This document shows, piece by piece, positions 30,487 through 39,318 of a stretch of 64,000 bases of DNA. The stretch is from Streptomyces sp. SAJ15 (lineage in GTDB: Bacteria; Actinomycetota; Actinomycetes; Streptomycetales; Streptomycetaceae), in NCBI RefSeq assembly GCF_007595705.1, contig NZ_NISY01000015.1, positions 1-64,000 on the forward strand, read 5' to 3'. Position 1 is the first letter of the stretch, and every line of letters begins with the position of its first letter. The notes beneath the pieces are model-generated. The model had not been told where the DNA came from, searched no databases, and saw only the letters and a program-made list of their open reading frames with translations. The translations under genes were made by a program, and so were the position numbers.

Positions 30487-31065
30487 ATGGAGGACTCCGT
30501 CGATCGGCATATCGCCCGCTGGCGCGACAAGGCGCCCTTCGATGAGCGGGTCGAGGCGATCGTGACCCGCGTTCAGCTGCTGAGTAAGCACGTGGCCCAG
30601 GCCAAGGGCCGGGCCCTCGCCGAAATCGGTCTGCAGGAGTTCGAGTTCGAGACCCTGCACCGGCTCGCGTCGCGCGGCGAGCCCTGGCGCGCCACCCCCT
30701 CGGAGCTGGCCGCCGAGCTGATGGTCTCGCCCGCGGGAATGACGGGCCGGCTCGACTCGCTGGAGAACGCCGGCCTGGTCCGCAGGCTCCGCGGCCTCAC
30801 GCGCGACCGCCGCCGGGTCGATGTCGAGCTCACCGAGCTCGGCCACTCCCGCTGGTTCGCGGCGATGCGGCTGCGCGGCGCGGCCGAGGACGCCATGGTG
30901 GAGGCCCTGGGTCCGGACGATCAGGACGTGTTGAGCGACCTGCTCAAGCGCATGCTGGCGCGGGTGGAGGCCGGCGGCGCCGAACCGTCGGATGACCGCG
31001 CGCGAGAGCCGCACGGCCCGGCCCTCGCCGGTGCCACGAGGCATGACATCGGCCGCATGCGGTGA
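30487..31065 (+). CDS. MarR-family transcriptional regulator
   Basis: 192 residues. The winged helix-turn-helix includes LAAELMVSPAGMTGRLDSLENAGLVRRL and the wing TRDRRRVDVELTELGH, typical MarR. It has a disordered C-terminal tail of about 30 residues. There is no ribosome site: GGGTGG abuts the ATG, and a -10-like TAGCATACT ends about 7 bases upstream, so the mRNA may be leaderless. It likely represses the divergent MFS gene and itself through the palindrome between them. Confidence 0.93.
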   Translation: MEDSVDRHIARWRDKAPFDERVEAIVTRVQLLSKHVAQAKGRALAEIGLQEFEFETLHRLASRGEPWRATPSELAAELMVSPAGMTGRLDSLENAGLVRRLRGLTRDRRRVDVELTELGHSRWFAAMRLRGAAEDAMVEALGPDDQDVLSDLLKRMLARVEAGGAEPSDDRAREPHGPALAGATRHDIGRMR

Positions 31066-31107
31066 AACCGGCGGCGCTCCGACCGGGCCCCGTGGTAGGC
31101 AACCGGT

Positions 31108-31608
31108 ATGGATGATCTTGTGACGGAGCGACTGGTGCTGCATCCGCTGAGCGTGGCCGAGGCCGAGGCGCTGGTGGCCGGGGAGCCGGACGGAACGGTC
31201 CGCTGGGCGCCCGGGTATCCGACGGAGGGGGACGTGGGCGCGGTCGGGAGGTTCCTGGCCGTGGAGGCGGACGGCGACGGGCCGCCGCACGCGGGCGTCT
31301 ACGAGATACGCACCCGCGAGGACGGCGTCGCCGTCGGCGGCATGGGCTTCCACGGGCCCGTGGCCGAGGACGGCAGCGTCACCGTCGGCTACGGCCTGGT
31401 GCCCGCGGCCCAGGGGAAGGGGTACGCCACCGAGGCGCTCCGGGCGGTGCTGTCGGCGGCGCGCGAGCGCGGCATCGCGAAGGTGAAGGGCGACGCCGAC
31501 CACGCCAACATCGCCTCCCAGCGCGTCATGACCGGCGCCGGCATGGAACTGGTCGGCGCCGACGAGAAGGTGAAGTACTACGAGACCACCTGGCCGCTGG
31601 CCGGATGA
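31108..31608 (+). CDS. GNAT-family N-acetyltransferase
   Basis: 166 residues, starting VTERLVLHPLSVAEAEALV, with the CoA loop GYGLVPAAQGKGYATEALRAV and the closing IASQRVMTGAGMELVG, the RimJ/RimL-type pattern. It lies 42 bases after marR on the same strand and may share its transcript. The substrate is unknown. The region directly after the stop turns into degenerate repeats. Confidence 0.9.
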   Translation: MDDLVTERLVLHPLSVAEAEALVAGEPDGTVRWAPGYPTEGDVGAVGRFLAVEADGDGPPHAGVYEIRTREDGVAVGGMGFHGPVAEDGSVTVGYGLVPAAQGKGYATEALRAVLSAARERGIAKVKGDADHANIASQRVMTGAGMELVGADEKVKYYETTWPLAG

Positions 31609-32170
31609 CGCCGAGCCGACGGCGCGGGACCGACGCCGCCGGGCGGATGGCCCTGGCTCGACGATGCCGCCGGGTCGACGGCGCTGGGCGGATGCCGCCG
31701 GCCCGACGCCGCCGGGCCGACGGCGCTAGGCGGATGACGCCGGCCACGATGACGCCGGGCCGACGGTGCCGGGCAGAGCGCCGGGGCGACGCCGCCGGGC
31801 CGAGGATCCCGGCCCGACGACGACGCCGGGCCGATAGCGCTGGGCCGTCGACGACGCCAGGTCGACGTGCCGGGCGGAGGACGCCGGGCGGATAGCGCGG
31901 GCCGAGCTGCCGGGCCGATGGCCCTGGCCCGTCGACGACCTCTGGGCCGATTGCGCTGGGCCGTCAACGACGCGGGCCGACGGTGCCGGGCGGATAGCGC
32001 GGGCCGATGCCGCCGAGCCGATGACCCTGGCCCGACGGCGCCGCCCGGCCGACGACGCCGGGCGGGTGGCGCCAGACCCACAACGCCAGGCCGATGACCC
32101 TGGCGGCGTCGACGCCGGGTCGACGACACCGGGCCGGTAGCGCTGGGCCGTCGACGCCGGGCCCATGGCG
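31609..32170. repeat. Block of degenerate GC-rich repeats, about 560 bp
   Basis: The 637-base gap between the GNAT gene and the glycosyltransferase is filled to about 32170 with irregular copies of a GCCGGGCCGA(C/T)G(G/A)CGC-like unit, spaced roughly 15-21 bases, joined by GGATGCCG, GTCGACGACGC and GATGACCCTGGC variants. The same words recur dozens of times, none exactly periodic. Frames stay open across it on both strands, but the translations are repetitive Arg/Pro/Gly/Ala sequence without family features, so it is treated as non-coding. It may be a local expansion of a GNAT or spacer segment. Confidence 0.75.
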
Positions 32171-32245
32171 CCGGGTGGGTGAAACCCGGCCGGGCCCGGC
32201 CTGCCGCGGCGGCCCGGGGCCGGCCGCTCGGTCGAAGATCGGATC

Positions 32246-33712
32246 ATGCGGTTTTCGGCCCGCGTCGCCGTCGGGGTCCTGGCACCCATGGGCGCCATGC
32301 TCGCCCTCGGCCTCTGGGGGCTCGACCGGGGCGCGATGTGGCGCGACGAGTCGGCGACCTATCTGGTGGCGCGGCGCACCCTGCCGGAGATCTGGCGGCT
32401 GCTCGGCACCGTCGACGCCGTCCATGGGCTCTACTACCTGCTGATGCACGGGGTGCTCGCCGCGAGCCGCGGCCTCGCCGCCCCCGTCGGCGACACCGAG
32501 ACGCTGCTGCGGGCGCCCTCCCTGCTCGCCGCCGTCGGCACCGCCGGGCTGGTCGCCGCCCTCGGTCACCGGCTGACCGGGCGGGCCCGGGTGGGGCTGT
32601 GGGCGGGGCTGCTGTACGCGGCGACACCGATCGTCAGCCACTACGCGCAGGAGGGGCGGCCGTACGCCCTGGTCGCCACCGGCGCCGCCGCGGCCACCCT
32701 GCTGCTGGTGCGGGCCGCCGAGCGGCACACCGCCGGCGGCTGGGCCGGGTACGGGGCCGTCGCCGCGGTCACCGTGCTGCTCAACGCCTGCGCCGCGCTG
32801 CTGCTCGCCGCACACGCCGCCACCCTTGCCCTCGCCCGTGCGCCGCGCCGCACCTGGCGGGGTTGGGCGGCGGCGGCCGGCGGGGTGGTCGCGGTGCTGG
32901 CGCCGCTGCTGCTGGTCTCAGCCGGCCAGGCGGACCAGGTGGCGTGGATCGCCGAGCCGCGCTATCCGCAGGTCAAGGCCCTGCTGTACGGGTTCGCCGG
33001 CCCCAGCGGGCTGGTCCTCGCGGTCAACCTGGCCCTGATGGGCGTGGCGCTGGCCCGCCCGCTGCCGCCGGCCACCCCGCTGCCGCTGCCGGCGGTGGCG
33101 CTGCCGCTCGCCCTCGTCCCTCCGCTGCTGCTCTTCGCCGCCTCCCAGCAGGAGGCGCTCTTTCACCCGCGGTACGTGTTCTTCGCGCTGGCCGGGGTGC
33201 CGCTGTTGGCGGCGGCCGGTGCGGAGTGGGTCGCCTCCCGCATGGCCTGGCGGCGGCCGGTGGCCCTGGTGGGGGCGGCGGCGATCGGCCTGGCCTTCCT
33301 CTGGCAGTTCCCCCTCCACCAGCGCGAACGGGCCCTGTCCAGCCGGGCCGACAACCTCGCCGCGGCGGCCGCGGAGCTCGGTCGGGTCACCCGCCCCGGC
33401 GACGCGGTCCTCTACGCCCCCGCGTACGAGCGCCGTCTCGCGCTCGCCTACCCCCGGCCGGTCGCCCACCTCCGCGATGTGGCGCTCCAGGCCCCCGGCC
33501 CGCCCTCCGGCACCCTCTACGGGCGCGAGGTCGGCCCTCGCGAACTCGCCCGGCGGCTGGCCCCGCTCGACCGGGTGTGGCTGGTCTCCGAGCCCGGCCC
33601 ACCCCACGGCCCCAAGCCCACCGCCCTGACGGCGCGGGGCTTCCGACCCGGCCCGTCGCTGTGTCTGGCGGACGGCAAGCTGACCCTGTACGTCCGTCAG
33701 GAGCGCCCCTGA
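32246..33712 (+). CDS. Membrane glycosyltransferase, GT39/ArnT-like (GT-C fold)
   Basis: 488 residues with about ten transmembrane helices. The first loop carries the acidic pair in MWRDESATYLV (D34/E35), the hallmark of GT-C enzymes that use polyprenyl-phosphate sugars. YAQEGRPYALVA is another family motif in the second extracellular loop. The C-terminal 130 residues are a soluble outside domain. It probably mannosylates or glycosylates lipids or proteins at the outer face of the membrane. Start ATG 32246 follows directly after the repeat block. Confidence 0.85.
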   Translation: MRFSARVAVGVLAPMGAMLALGLWGLDRGAMWRDESATYLVARRTLPEIWRLLGTVDAVHGLYYLLMHGVLAASRGLAAPVGDTETLLRAPSLLAAVGTAGLVAALGHRLTGRARVGLWAGLLYAATPIVSHYAQEGRPYALVATGAAAATLLLVRAAERHTAGGWAGYGAVAAVTVLLNACAALLLAAHAATLALARAPRRTWRGWAAAAGGVVAVLAPLLLVSAGQADQVAWIAEPRYPQVKALLYGFAGPSGLVLAVNLALMGVALARPLPPATPLPLPAVALPLALVPPLLLFAASQQEALFHPRYVFFALAGVPLLAAAGAEWVASRMAWRRPVALVGAAAIGLAFLWQFPLHQRERALSSRADNLAAAAAELGRVTRPGDAVLYAPAYERRLALAYPRPVAHLRDVALQAPGPPSGTLYGREVGPRELARRLAPLDRVWLVSEPGPPHGPKPTALTARGFRPGPSLCLADGKLTLYVRQERP

Positions 33713-33776
33713 CATCCGTCATGTGGTGCCCGGCGCCCCAGGCACCCCGGCACCCCCCCCGGCGCCTGTCGGGCCG

Positions 33777-34316
33777 TCAGGCCCGGCGGCGGCGGATCAG
33801 GTACGCCACCGCGACGACCCCGAGGAGCGGGCCCCAGAGGAGCAGCGGGGCGTAGCAGAGGGTCATCACGGTGCGGCCCGCGCCGTGTGGGGAGTCCGGC
33901 GCGTCCATGTTCTCGTTCCAGCCGCCGGCGAGGGCCGTGAGGGACAGGGCGGTGAGGGCCGCCGCACCGGTGATCGCCGGGATGAAGGCCACCAGCGGGG
34001 GGATGCGGCGGCCGCCGAGGGCGGGGACCCAGTGGGGGACCACCTCGCCCCAGCGGTGGACCAGGCCGAGGGTCAGCAGGCCGAGGGTCTCGGCGAAGAG
34101 CGAGAGGCCGATCAGGTAGAGGGACATGCCCCAGCCGATCTCGCTCTGGTGGAGGCCCGAGCCGGGGGCGAAGCCGAGCGGGACGCCGAACGCGCCGGCG
34201 ATCCGCCACAGTCCCGATGCCAGCGGGGTCAGCGCGGCGATGTGGGCCGTGCGTCGGACCCACGGCGCGGGCTCGGTGCGAGCGGTGCCGGGCAGCGGGA
34301 CGGAGGCGGTCGCCAC
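33777..34316 (-). CDS. Four-helix integral membrane protein, unknown function
   Basis: 179 residues from a GTG at 34316 (GGGAG 6 bases upstream); longer in-frame starts exist to 34514, but they lack a ribosome site and read as non-conserved sequence. Four hydrophobic segments are visible (SLYLIGLSLFAETLGLLTLG, PLVAFIPAITGAAALTAL and LCYAPLLLWGPLLGVVAVAYL among them), and it ends in RRRRA. No catalytic motif. Such proteins are common in streptomycetes. It converges with the glycosyltransferase. Confidence 0.75.
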   Translation of the reverse strand: MATASVPLPGTARTEPAPWVRRTAHIAALTPLASGLWRIAGAFGVPLGFAPGSGLHQSEIGWGMSLYLIGLSLFAETLGLLTLGLVHRWGEVVPHWVPALGGRRIPPLVAFIPAITGAAALTALSLTALAGGWNENMDAPDSPHGAGRTVMTLCYAPLLLWGPLLGVVAVAYLIRRRRA

Positions 34317-34535
34317 GGTGGACTCCCTGGTGTGGTGGGCGAGTTCGACGTGTCGATCCTCGCCGTGGAGACCCTCGCGTCGCGTCCGGCCGTGGTCGTC
34401 ATTCCGGCGGCCGGTGCTCGGCCCGTCGTCTGACGGCCGATGAGACGTGAGAGGGAGTCCGTACACCCGCCCGTCAGCCCGCGGACGCACGCCGGTGTCA
34501 GACCCTCGCCGCACCCCCTGCCACAGCCCTGTTGT

Positions 34536-36695
34536 TCAGACCCCCGTCTCCCCCAGCAGTACCCGCCGGACCACCCGCTCCGCGGCCCGGCCGTCGTCGT
34601 AGCGGCAGAAGCGTTCCCGGAAGGCCGCCCGCAGCGCGGTGGCGGACGCGTCGTTCCAGCGGCCCTCGCGGAAGACGGCGATGAGTTCGTCCTCGGTGCG
34701 GGCGACGGCGCCGGGGGTGTCGCCGGGGCGGCCGGAGAGCAGGTCGAAGTAGACGCCGCGGGTGGCGCGGTAGAGCTCCCAGTCGTCGGCGTAGACGACG
34801 ATCGGCCGGTCGAGGTCGGCGTAGTCGAACATGATGGAGGAGTAGTCGGTCAGCAGCGCGTCGGCGGCCAGGCACAGGTCCTCCACCCGGGGGTGCGCGG
34901 AGACGTCGATGACCCGGCCGGCCTCGGCCAGCCCCGCCAGGTCCGCCTGCGCCCCGTAGGAGTAGTGGGCCCGCACCAGCAGCACCGTGTCCGGGCCCAG
35001 CGCCCGGCTCACCCGCGCCAGGTCCAGGCGGGGGGTGAAGGAGTGCTGGTAGTCGCGGAGGGTGGGGGTGTAGAGGATCGCGGTGCGCTCGGCGGGGATG
35101 CCCAGTTCGGCGCGGAGGGCCGCGATCTGGGCGCGGCCGGCGCGGAAGTAGACGTCGTTGCGCGGATAGCCGTATTCGAGGATCTCGTACGAGGCCGGGT
35201 AGACCCGCTCCCAGACCTCGCTGGAGTGCTGGTTGGAGGAGAGCACGTAGTCCCAGCGGTCCACCCGGCGCAGCAGACCGCGGAAGCTCATGCCGCGGGC
35301 CGCCGCCGGATAGCGCTGCTGGTCCAGGCCCATGCACTTCAGCGGGGTGCCGTGCAGCGTCTGCAGATGGATCTGTCCGGGCCGCTTGACCAGGTCGTCG
35401 GCGAAGTTGACGTTGTTGACGAGGTACCTGGCGCGGGCGATGGCCTGGTAGTACGCGCGGGTGCCGGGCACGACGTAGTCGACGTCCCGCGGGACCGTCT
35501 CGAGCTGCGACCGACGGACCACCCACACCCCGTGGATGTGCGGCGCCAGCTCCCGCGCCTTGTAGTAGACGGCGGCCGGATTGCACAGCACCCCGCGGTT
35601 CCAGTAGGCGGAGTAGACGGCCAGCCGGTCGTCCAGCGGCAGCCGCCGGTGGGCCCGGTACAGGGCCCGCTTGGCCCGCTTGGCCAGCGGGTGGCGGACC
35701 TTCCGGCGCAGCCAGCGAGTCCCGGCGGAGGGCCGCGCCTCGCGGGCCAGGTAGCGCGCGAAGGAGCCGCGCGCCAGCGCCTCGAAGCGCTCGGCGTCCT
35801 CGGGCGGCGGGGTGAAGCCCGGCGGCACGTGCAGGAGGTACCAGCCCGACGCCCGCTGGAAGAAGCGCAGCCGGTCGCGGGGGGCCACCCGGGAGGGGTT
35901 GTCCAGGCAGAACAGGAAGTGGGAGACGGCCCGTTCGAAGAGCGCCGGGCGCAGCGGTTCCAGCCGCGGACGGTCGTCGAGGAAGTCGAAGAGGCGCGCG
36001 TACTGCTCGAAGATGACGAAGTGCTTCTCGCCGGGGCTGCGGGTGCTGGCCCCGGTGCGCCGCTGCCGGTACTCCAGCCCCACCAGGGGCACACAGGCGA
36101 GCCGCTCGGCCGTCAGCATGGTCTTGTACGACAGCAGGGCGTCCTCGTAGATGCCCTCGCTGAAGGCGAACCGGTGTCCGGTGTAGAAGTCCCGACGGTA
36201 GACGCGGTTGGAGGACATCGCGAACAGCCGCAGGAACTCGGGGCGTTCCAGGATGGAGAAGACGTCCGTGCCGGCGGACTCCAGCAGCGGCCCGAAGAGG
36301 CTGGGCTCCCGCCGCTCCCACCAGTAGGTGCGCACATGGTCGAAGTAGAGGATGTCCGGGTCGGCGGTGAGGGCGAGCCGGTCGGCCAGGCCGCGCAGGG
36401 TGCCGGGGGCGAGGGTGTCGTCGCCGTCGAGGAAGAGCAGGTAGTCGCCGGTGGCCCGGGCCACGCCGGCGTTCCTGGCCCGGCCCGGGCCCTGGTTGAC
36501 CTCCAGGTGCGTCGGGACCACCCGCTCGTCCCGCGCCGCGTACTCGTCGATGATGGCGCCGCAGTGGTCCGGCGACCGGTCGTCGACCGCCACCACCTCG
36601 ATGTCGCGGAAGGACTGCGTGAGGACCGAGTCGAGGCACGCGCGCAGAAAGCCCTGCACCCGGTAGGCGGCGACGATGATGCTGAAGCGGGGCAT
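34536..36695 (-). CDS. GT2 glycosyltransferase fused to CDP-glycerol glycerophosphotransferase (TagF type)
   Basis: 719 residues; GGAGGAGG precedes the ATG. Residues 1-250 are a family 2 glycosyltransferase (FSIIVAAYRVQGFL, then VAVDDRSPD and the metal site LFLDGDDTL). Residues about 360-719 are a glycerophosphotransferase with QTLHGTPLKCMGLD, YTPTLRDYQ and TDYSSIMFDYADLDRPIVVY. Such fusions build poly-glycerol-phosphate or glycosylated teichoic-type wall polymers from CDP-glycerol. It lies 84 bases downstream of a paralogue with the same domain order on the same strand. Confidence 0.92.
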   Translation of the reverse strand: MPRFSIIVAAYRVQGFLRACLDSVLTQSFRDIEVVAVDDRSPDHCGAIIDEYAARDERVVPTHLEVNQGPGRARNAGVARATGDYLLFLDGDDTLAPGTLRGLADRLALTADPDILYFDHVRTYWWERREPSLFGPLLESAGTDVFSILERPEFLRLFAMSSNRVYRRDFYTGHRFAFSEGIYEDALLSYKTMLTAERLACVPLVGLEYRQRRTGASTRSPGEKHFVIFEQYARLFDFLDDRPRLEPLRPALFERAVSHFLFCLDNPSRVAPRDRLRFFQRASGWYLLHVPPGFTPPPEDAERFEALARGSFARYLAREARPSAGTRWLRRKVRHPLAKRAKRALYRAHRRLPLDDRLAVYSAYWNRGVLCNPAAVYYKARELAPHIHGVWVVRRSQLETVPRDVDYVVPGTRAYYQAIARARYLVNNVNFADDLVKRPGQIHLQTLHGTPLKCMGLDQQRYPAAARGMSFRGLLRRVDRWDYVLSSNQHSSEVWERVYPASYEILEYGYPRNDVYFRAGRAQIAALRAELGIPAERTAILYTPTLRDYQHSFTPRLDLARVSRALGPDTVLLVRAHYSYGAQADLAGLAEAGRVIDVSAHPRVEDLCLAADALLTDYSSIMFDYADLDRPIVVYADDWELYRATRGVYFDLLSGRPGDTPGAVARTEDELIAVFREGRWNDASATALRAAFRERFCRYDDGRAAERVVRRVLLGETGV

Positions 36696-36779
36696 GGCGC
36701 CCTCCTCCCTCCTCCCGTAATGGACCCGGTCACCGGGGTCTCGGCCGGTGAAGGACCGGGATCACCGGGTTGTCGGCGC

Positions 36780-39068
36780 TCAACGGCGCGAGACCACGTC
36801 GAGGGTGACGGCGGGCGGGCCGTGGGGCCGGGCGGCCGGGGCCGGGGTGCGGTCCGCGAGCGGCACCACCGGTGGCCCGTCGTCCGTCTCGCCGAGGAAG
36901 ACCCGCCGCACCACGCGCTCGGCGGCCCGCCCGTCGTCCCAGGGGCAGAAACGTTCCCGGAAGGCGGTGCGCCGCGCGGCCGCGGTGGACTCGCGCCAGC
37001 GGCCCTCGCGGAACACCGCGATCAGCTCGTCCTCGGTGCGGCAGACCGGCCCCGGCGCGTCCTCGCCGGTGAGGTCGAGGTAGACGCCGCGGGTGGCGCG
37101 GTAGGCGTCCCAGTCGTCGGCGTAGACGACGATCGGGCGGTCCAGATTGGCGTAGTCGACCATGAGGGAGGAGTAGTCGGTGATCAGCGCGTCGGCGGCC
37201 AGGCACAGCTCCTCCACGCTGCCGTGCGCCGAGACGTCGACGACCCCCGCCGCCCCGGCCGCTCCCCCCTCCGCGCCCGGTCCCCGACCGCCGTCGGCGA
37301 AGTAGTGCGCGCGGACCAGCAGGGTGAACTGCGGGCCCAGCGCGTGCGCGACCCGGCCCACGTCCAGCCGGGGCGCGTGATCGCGCGCGTAGTCGCGGTG
37401 GGTGGGCGCGTACAGCACGGCGGTGGCGTGCGGCGCGATGCCGAGCGCCGCGCGGACGCGCCGGATGTCCTCGGCGGTGGCGTGCTGGTAGACGTCGTTG
37501 CGCGGATAGCCGTAGTCGAGCGTGGTGTAGCCGGAGGGGTAGACGCGCTCCCAGGTGAGGGTGGAGTGCCGGTTGGCGGAGAGGCTGTAGTCCCAGCGGT
37601 CCACCCGCTTCAGCAGCCGCTCGAAGTCCAAGGAGCGCGCGGCCGCCGGATGCTCCTGGAGGTCCAGGCCCATGTGCTTGAGCGGGGTGCCGTGGTGGGT
37701 CTGGAGGTGGATCTGGCCGGGCCGCTTGCGCAGCCGGTCGGTGAAGTTGACGTTGTTGACCAGGAAGCGGGCGCGGGCCAGCGCGGTCCAGTACGCGGCC
37801 GAGCCGGGCTGGATCCGCCGCACGCCCGGCGGCAGGGTGTGCGCGTACGCCTCGCCGGTGATCCACGCGGTACGCAGGTGCGGCGCCAGCCGCCGCACCT
37901 CGGCCTCGATGGCCGCCGGGTTGCAGGCGTAGCCGCGGTGCCAGTACGCGGCGAAGACGGCCAGCCGCGGATCGAGGCGCCGCTGGCGCTGGAGGAGGTA
38001 GTGCGCGCGCAGCACCCCGGTCCGCAGCGCCCGGTAGCAGCCGCCGGCCAGTCGCCGGCCGCCGCGCCACAGCCGCCGCGCCGCGCTCAGCAACCCGTAC
38101 GCCCGGCAGGCGCCGAGCCGCAGCAGCGTGGAGCGCAGCCGGATGCGGCGCCGGGCGGCCCGGCCGAGCGCGCCGTGGGTGTGGTGGCGGCGGTGGTGGG
38201 CGCGGGTGCGGCGGGCGAAGTCGGCGCGGGTGCCCGGCGGCAGCCGGCCCGGCGCGGCGTAGATCGCGGCGAGGTGCTCCAACATCCGTTGGAACAGCAC
38301 CGGGCGCCAGTGGGCCAGTTCGGGGCGGCTGTCGACGAACGCGAAGACGCGGTCGTACTGGTCGAAGACGTCGAAGTGGGCGTGGCTGGTGGTGCGCAGG
38401 ATGGAGCCGCGCCGGCGCTGCCGGTAGTGCACGCAGACCCGGTCCAGGGTGGCGACCGAGCGGGCGCACAGCAGCACCGGGTAGGTCCAGGGGGTGTCCT
38501 CGTAGATGCCGGGCGGGAAGGTGAAGCCCTCGCGCTGGATGAAGTCCCGGCGGTACGCCTTGTTCCACGCCACCATCAGCAGCCGCAGCAGTTCGGGGCG
38601 GTCGGCGAGCCGGAAGACCTCGGGCACGTCGGTGCCGGCCGGGCCGCGTTGGGCGAGCAGCCCGGCGCGCACGTTGCGCACCGTCACGCCGGTCCAGTAC
38701 ACCCGCGCGTAGTCGAAGAGCAGCACCTCCGGGGCGGCGGTGGCGCGCAGCCGCTCGTCGATCGCGCGCAGCGCGCCGGGCGCCAGGGTGTCGTCGCCGT
38801 CGAGGAAGAGCAGGTAGTCGCCGGTGGCCTGGCGCAGCCCGGCGTTGCGGGCCGGGCCCAGGCCCGTGTTCTCGGGGAGGTGGACGGGGCGCACCCGCGG
38901 GTCCTGGGCGGCCAGCTCGTCGATGATGGCGCCGCAGGCGTCCGGGGAGGCGTCGTCGACCGCGATCAGCTCCAGGTCGGTGTGGTCCTGCGTCAGCACG
39001 GAGCGCAGGCAGTCGTGGAGGTACGCCTGGACCTTGTACGCGGGGACGATGACGCTGAACCGGGGCAC
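36780..39068 (-). CDS. GT2 glycosyltransferase fused to CDP-glycerol glycerophosphotransferase, paralogue
   Basis: 762 residues from GTG 39068. It shares the architecture of its neighbour: GT2 domain (FSVIVPAYKVQAYLHD, VDDASPD, LFLDGDDTL), a longer Arg-rich middle, then the transferase with QTHHGTPLKHMGLD, YAPTHRDYA and TDYSSLMVDYANLDRPIVVY. The middle and the last 40 residues differ most from the paralogue. The two genes probably come from a tandem duplication and may add different units, such as a priming and a polymerising glycerol-phosphate. Confidence 0.92.
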   Translation of the reverse strand: MPRFSVIVPAYKVQAYLHDCLRSVLTQDHTDLELIAVDDASPDACGAIIDELAAQDPRVRPVHLPENTGLGPARNAGLRQATGDYLLFLDGDDTLAPGALRAIDERLRATAAPEVLLFDYARVYWTGVTVRNVRAGLLAQRGPAGTDVPEVFRLADRPELLRLLMVAWNKAYRRDFIQREGFTFPPGIYEDTPWTYPVLLCARSVATLDRVCVHYRQRRRGSILRTTSHAHFDVFDQYDRVFAFVDSRPELAHWRPVLFQRMLEHLAAIYAAPGRLPPGTRADFARRTRAHHRRHHTHGALGRAARRRIRLRSTLLRLGACRAYGLLSAARRLWRGGRRLAGGCYRALRTGVLRAHYLLQRQRRLDPRLAVFAAYWHRGYACNPAAIEAEVRRLAPHLRTAWITGEAYAHTLPPGVRRIQPGSAAYWTALARARFLVNNVNFTDRLRKRPGQIHLQTHHGTPLKHMGLDLQEHPAAARSLDFERLLKRVDRWDYSLSANRHSTLTWERVYPSGYTTLDYGYPRNDVYQHATAEDIRRVRAALGIAPHATAVLYAPTHRDYARDHAPRLDVGRVAHALGPQFTLLVRAHYFADGGRGPGAEGGAAGAAGVVDVSAHGSVEELCLAADALITDYSSLMVDYANLDRPIVVYADDWDAYRATRGVYLDLTGEDAPGPVCRTEDELIAVFREGRWRESTAAARRTAFRERFCPWDDGRAAERVVRRVFLGETDDGPPVVPLADRTPAPAARPHGPPAVTLDVVSRR

Positions 39069-39318
39069 GGCGGATCCCAGGGGTCGGGGACGCGGGCGAG
39101 AAAGGTTGTCCCACTATCACGTAAACAGGGGGGAGTGATCCGTTTTTGCGGCGCTGGGCGGGGAGAGCCGCCCCGTTTGGCCCACAAGCCCGCCGCCTCG
39201 CCCCCGCCGTGTCCCCGTCGCGCCCCCTGCCATGTCCCCGCCGTGCCCCCGTCGCGCCCCGGCACCGCCCCGCCCCGCCGCTCCGTACGCCCCCGTACCC
39301 CCGGCGCCACGGCCGCGG

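Noticed and set aside
31578..32129. Arg/Pro-rich frame of 183 codons in the repeat block
   Set aside because: The translation is only the repeat unit read as protein; no start signal, no family, and both strands stay open equally.
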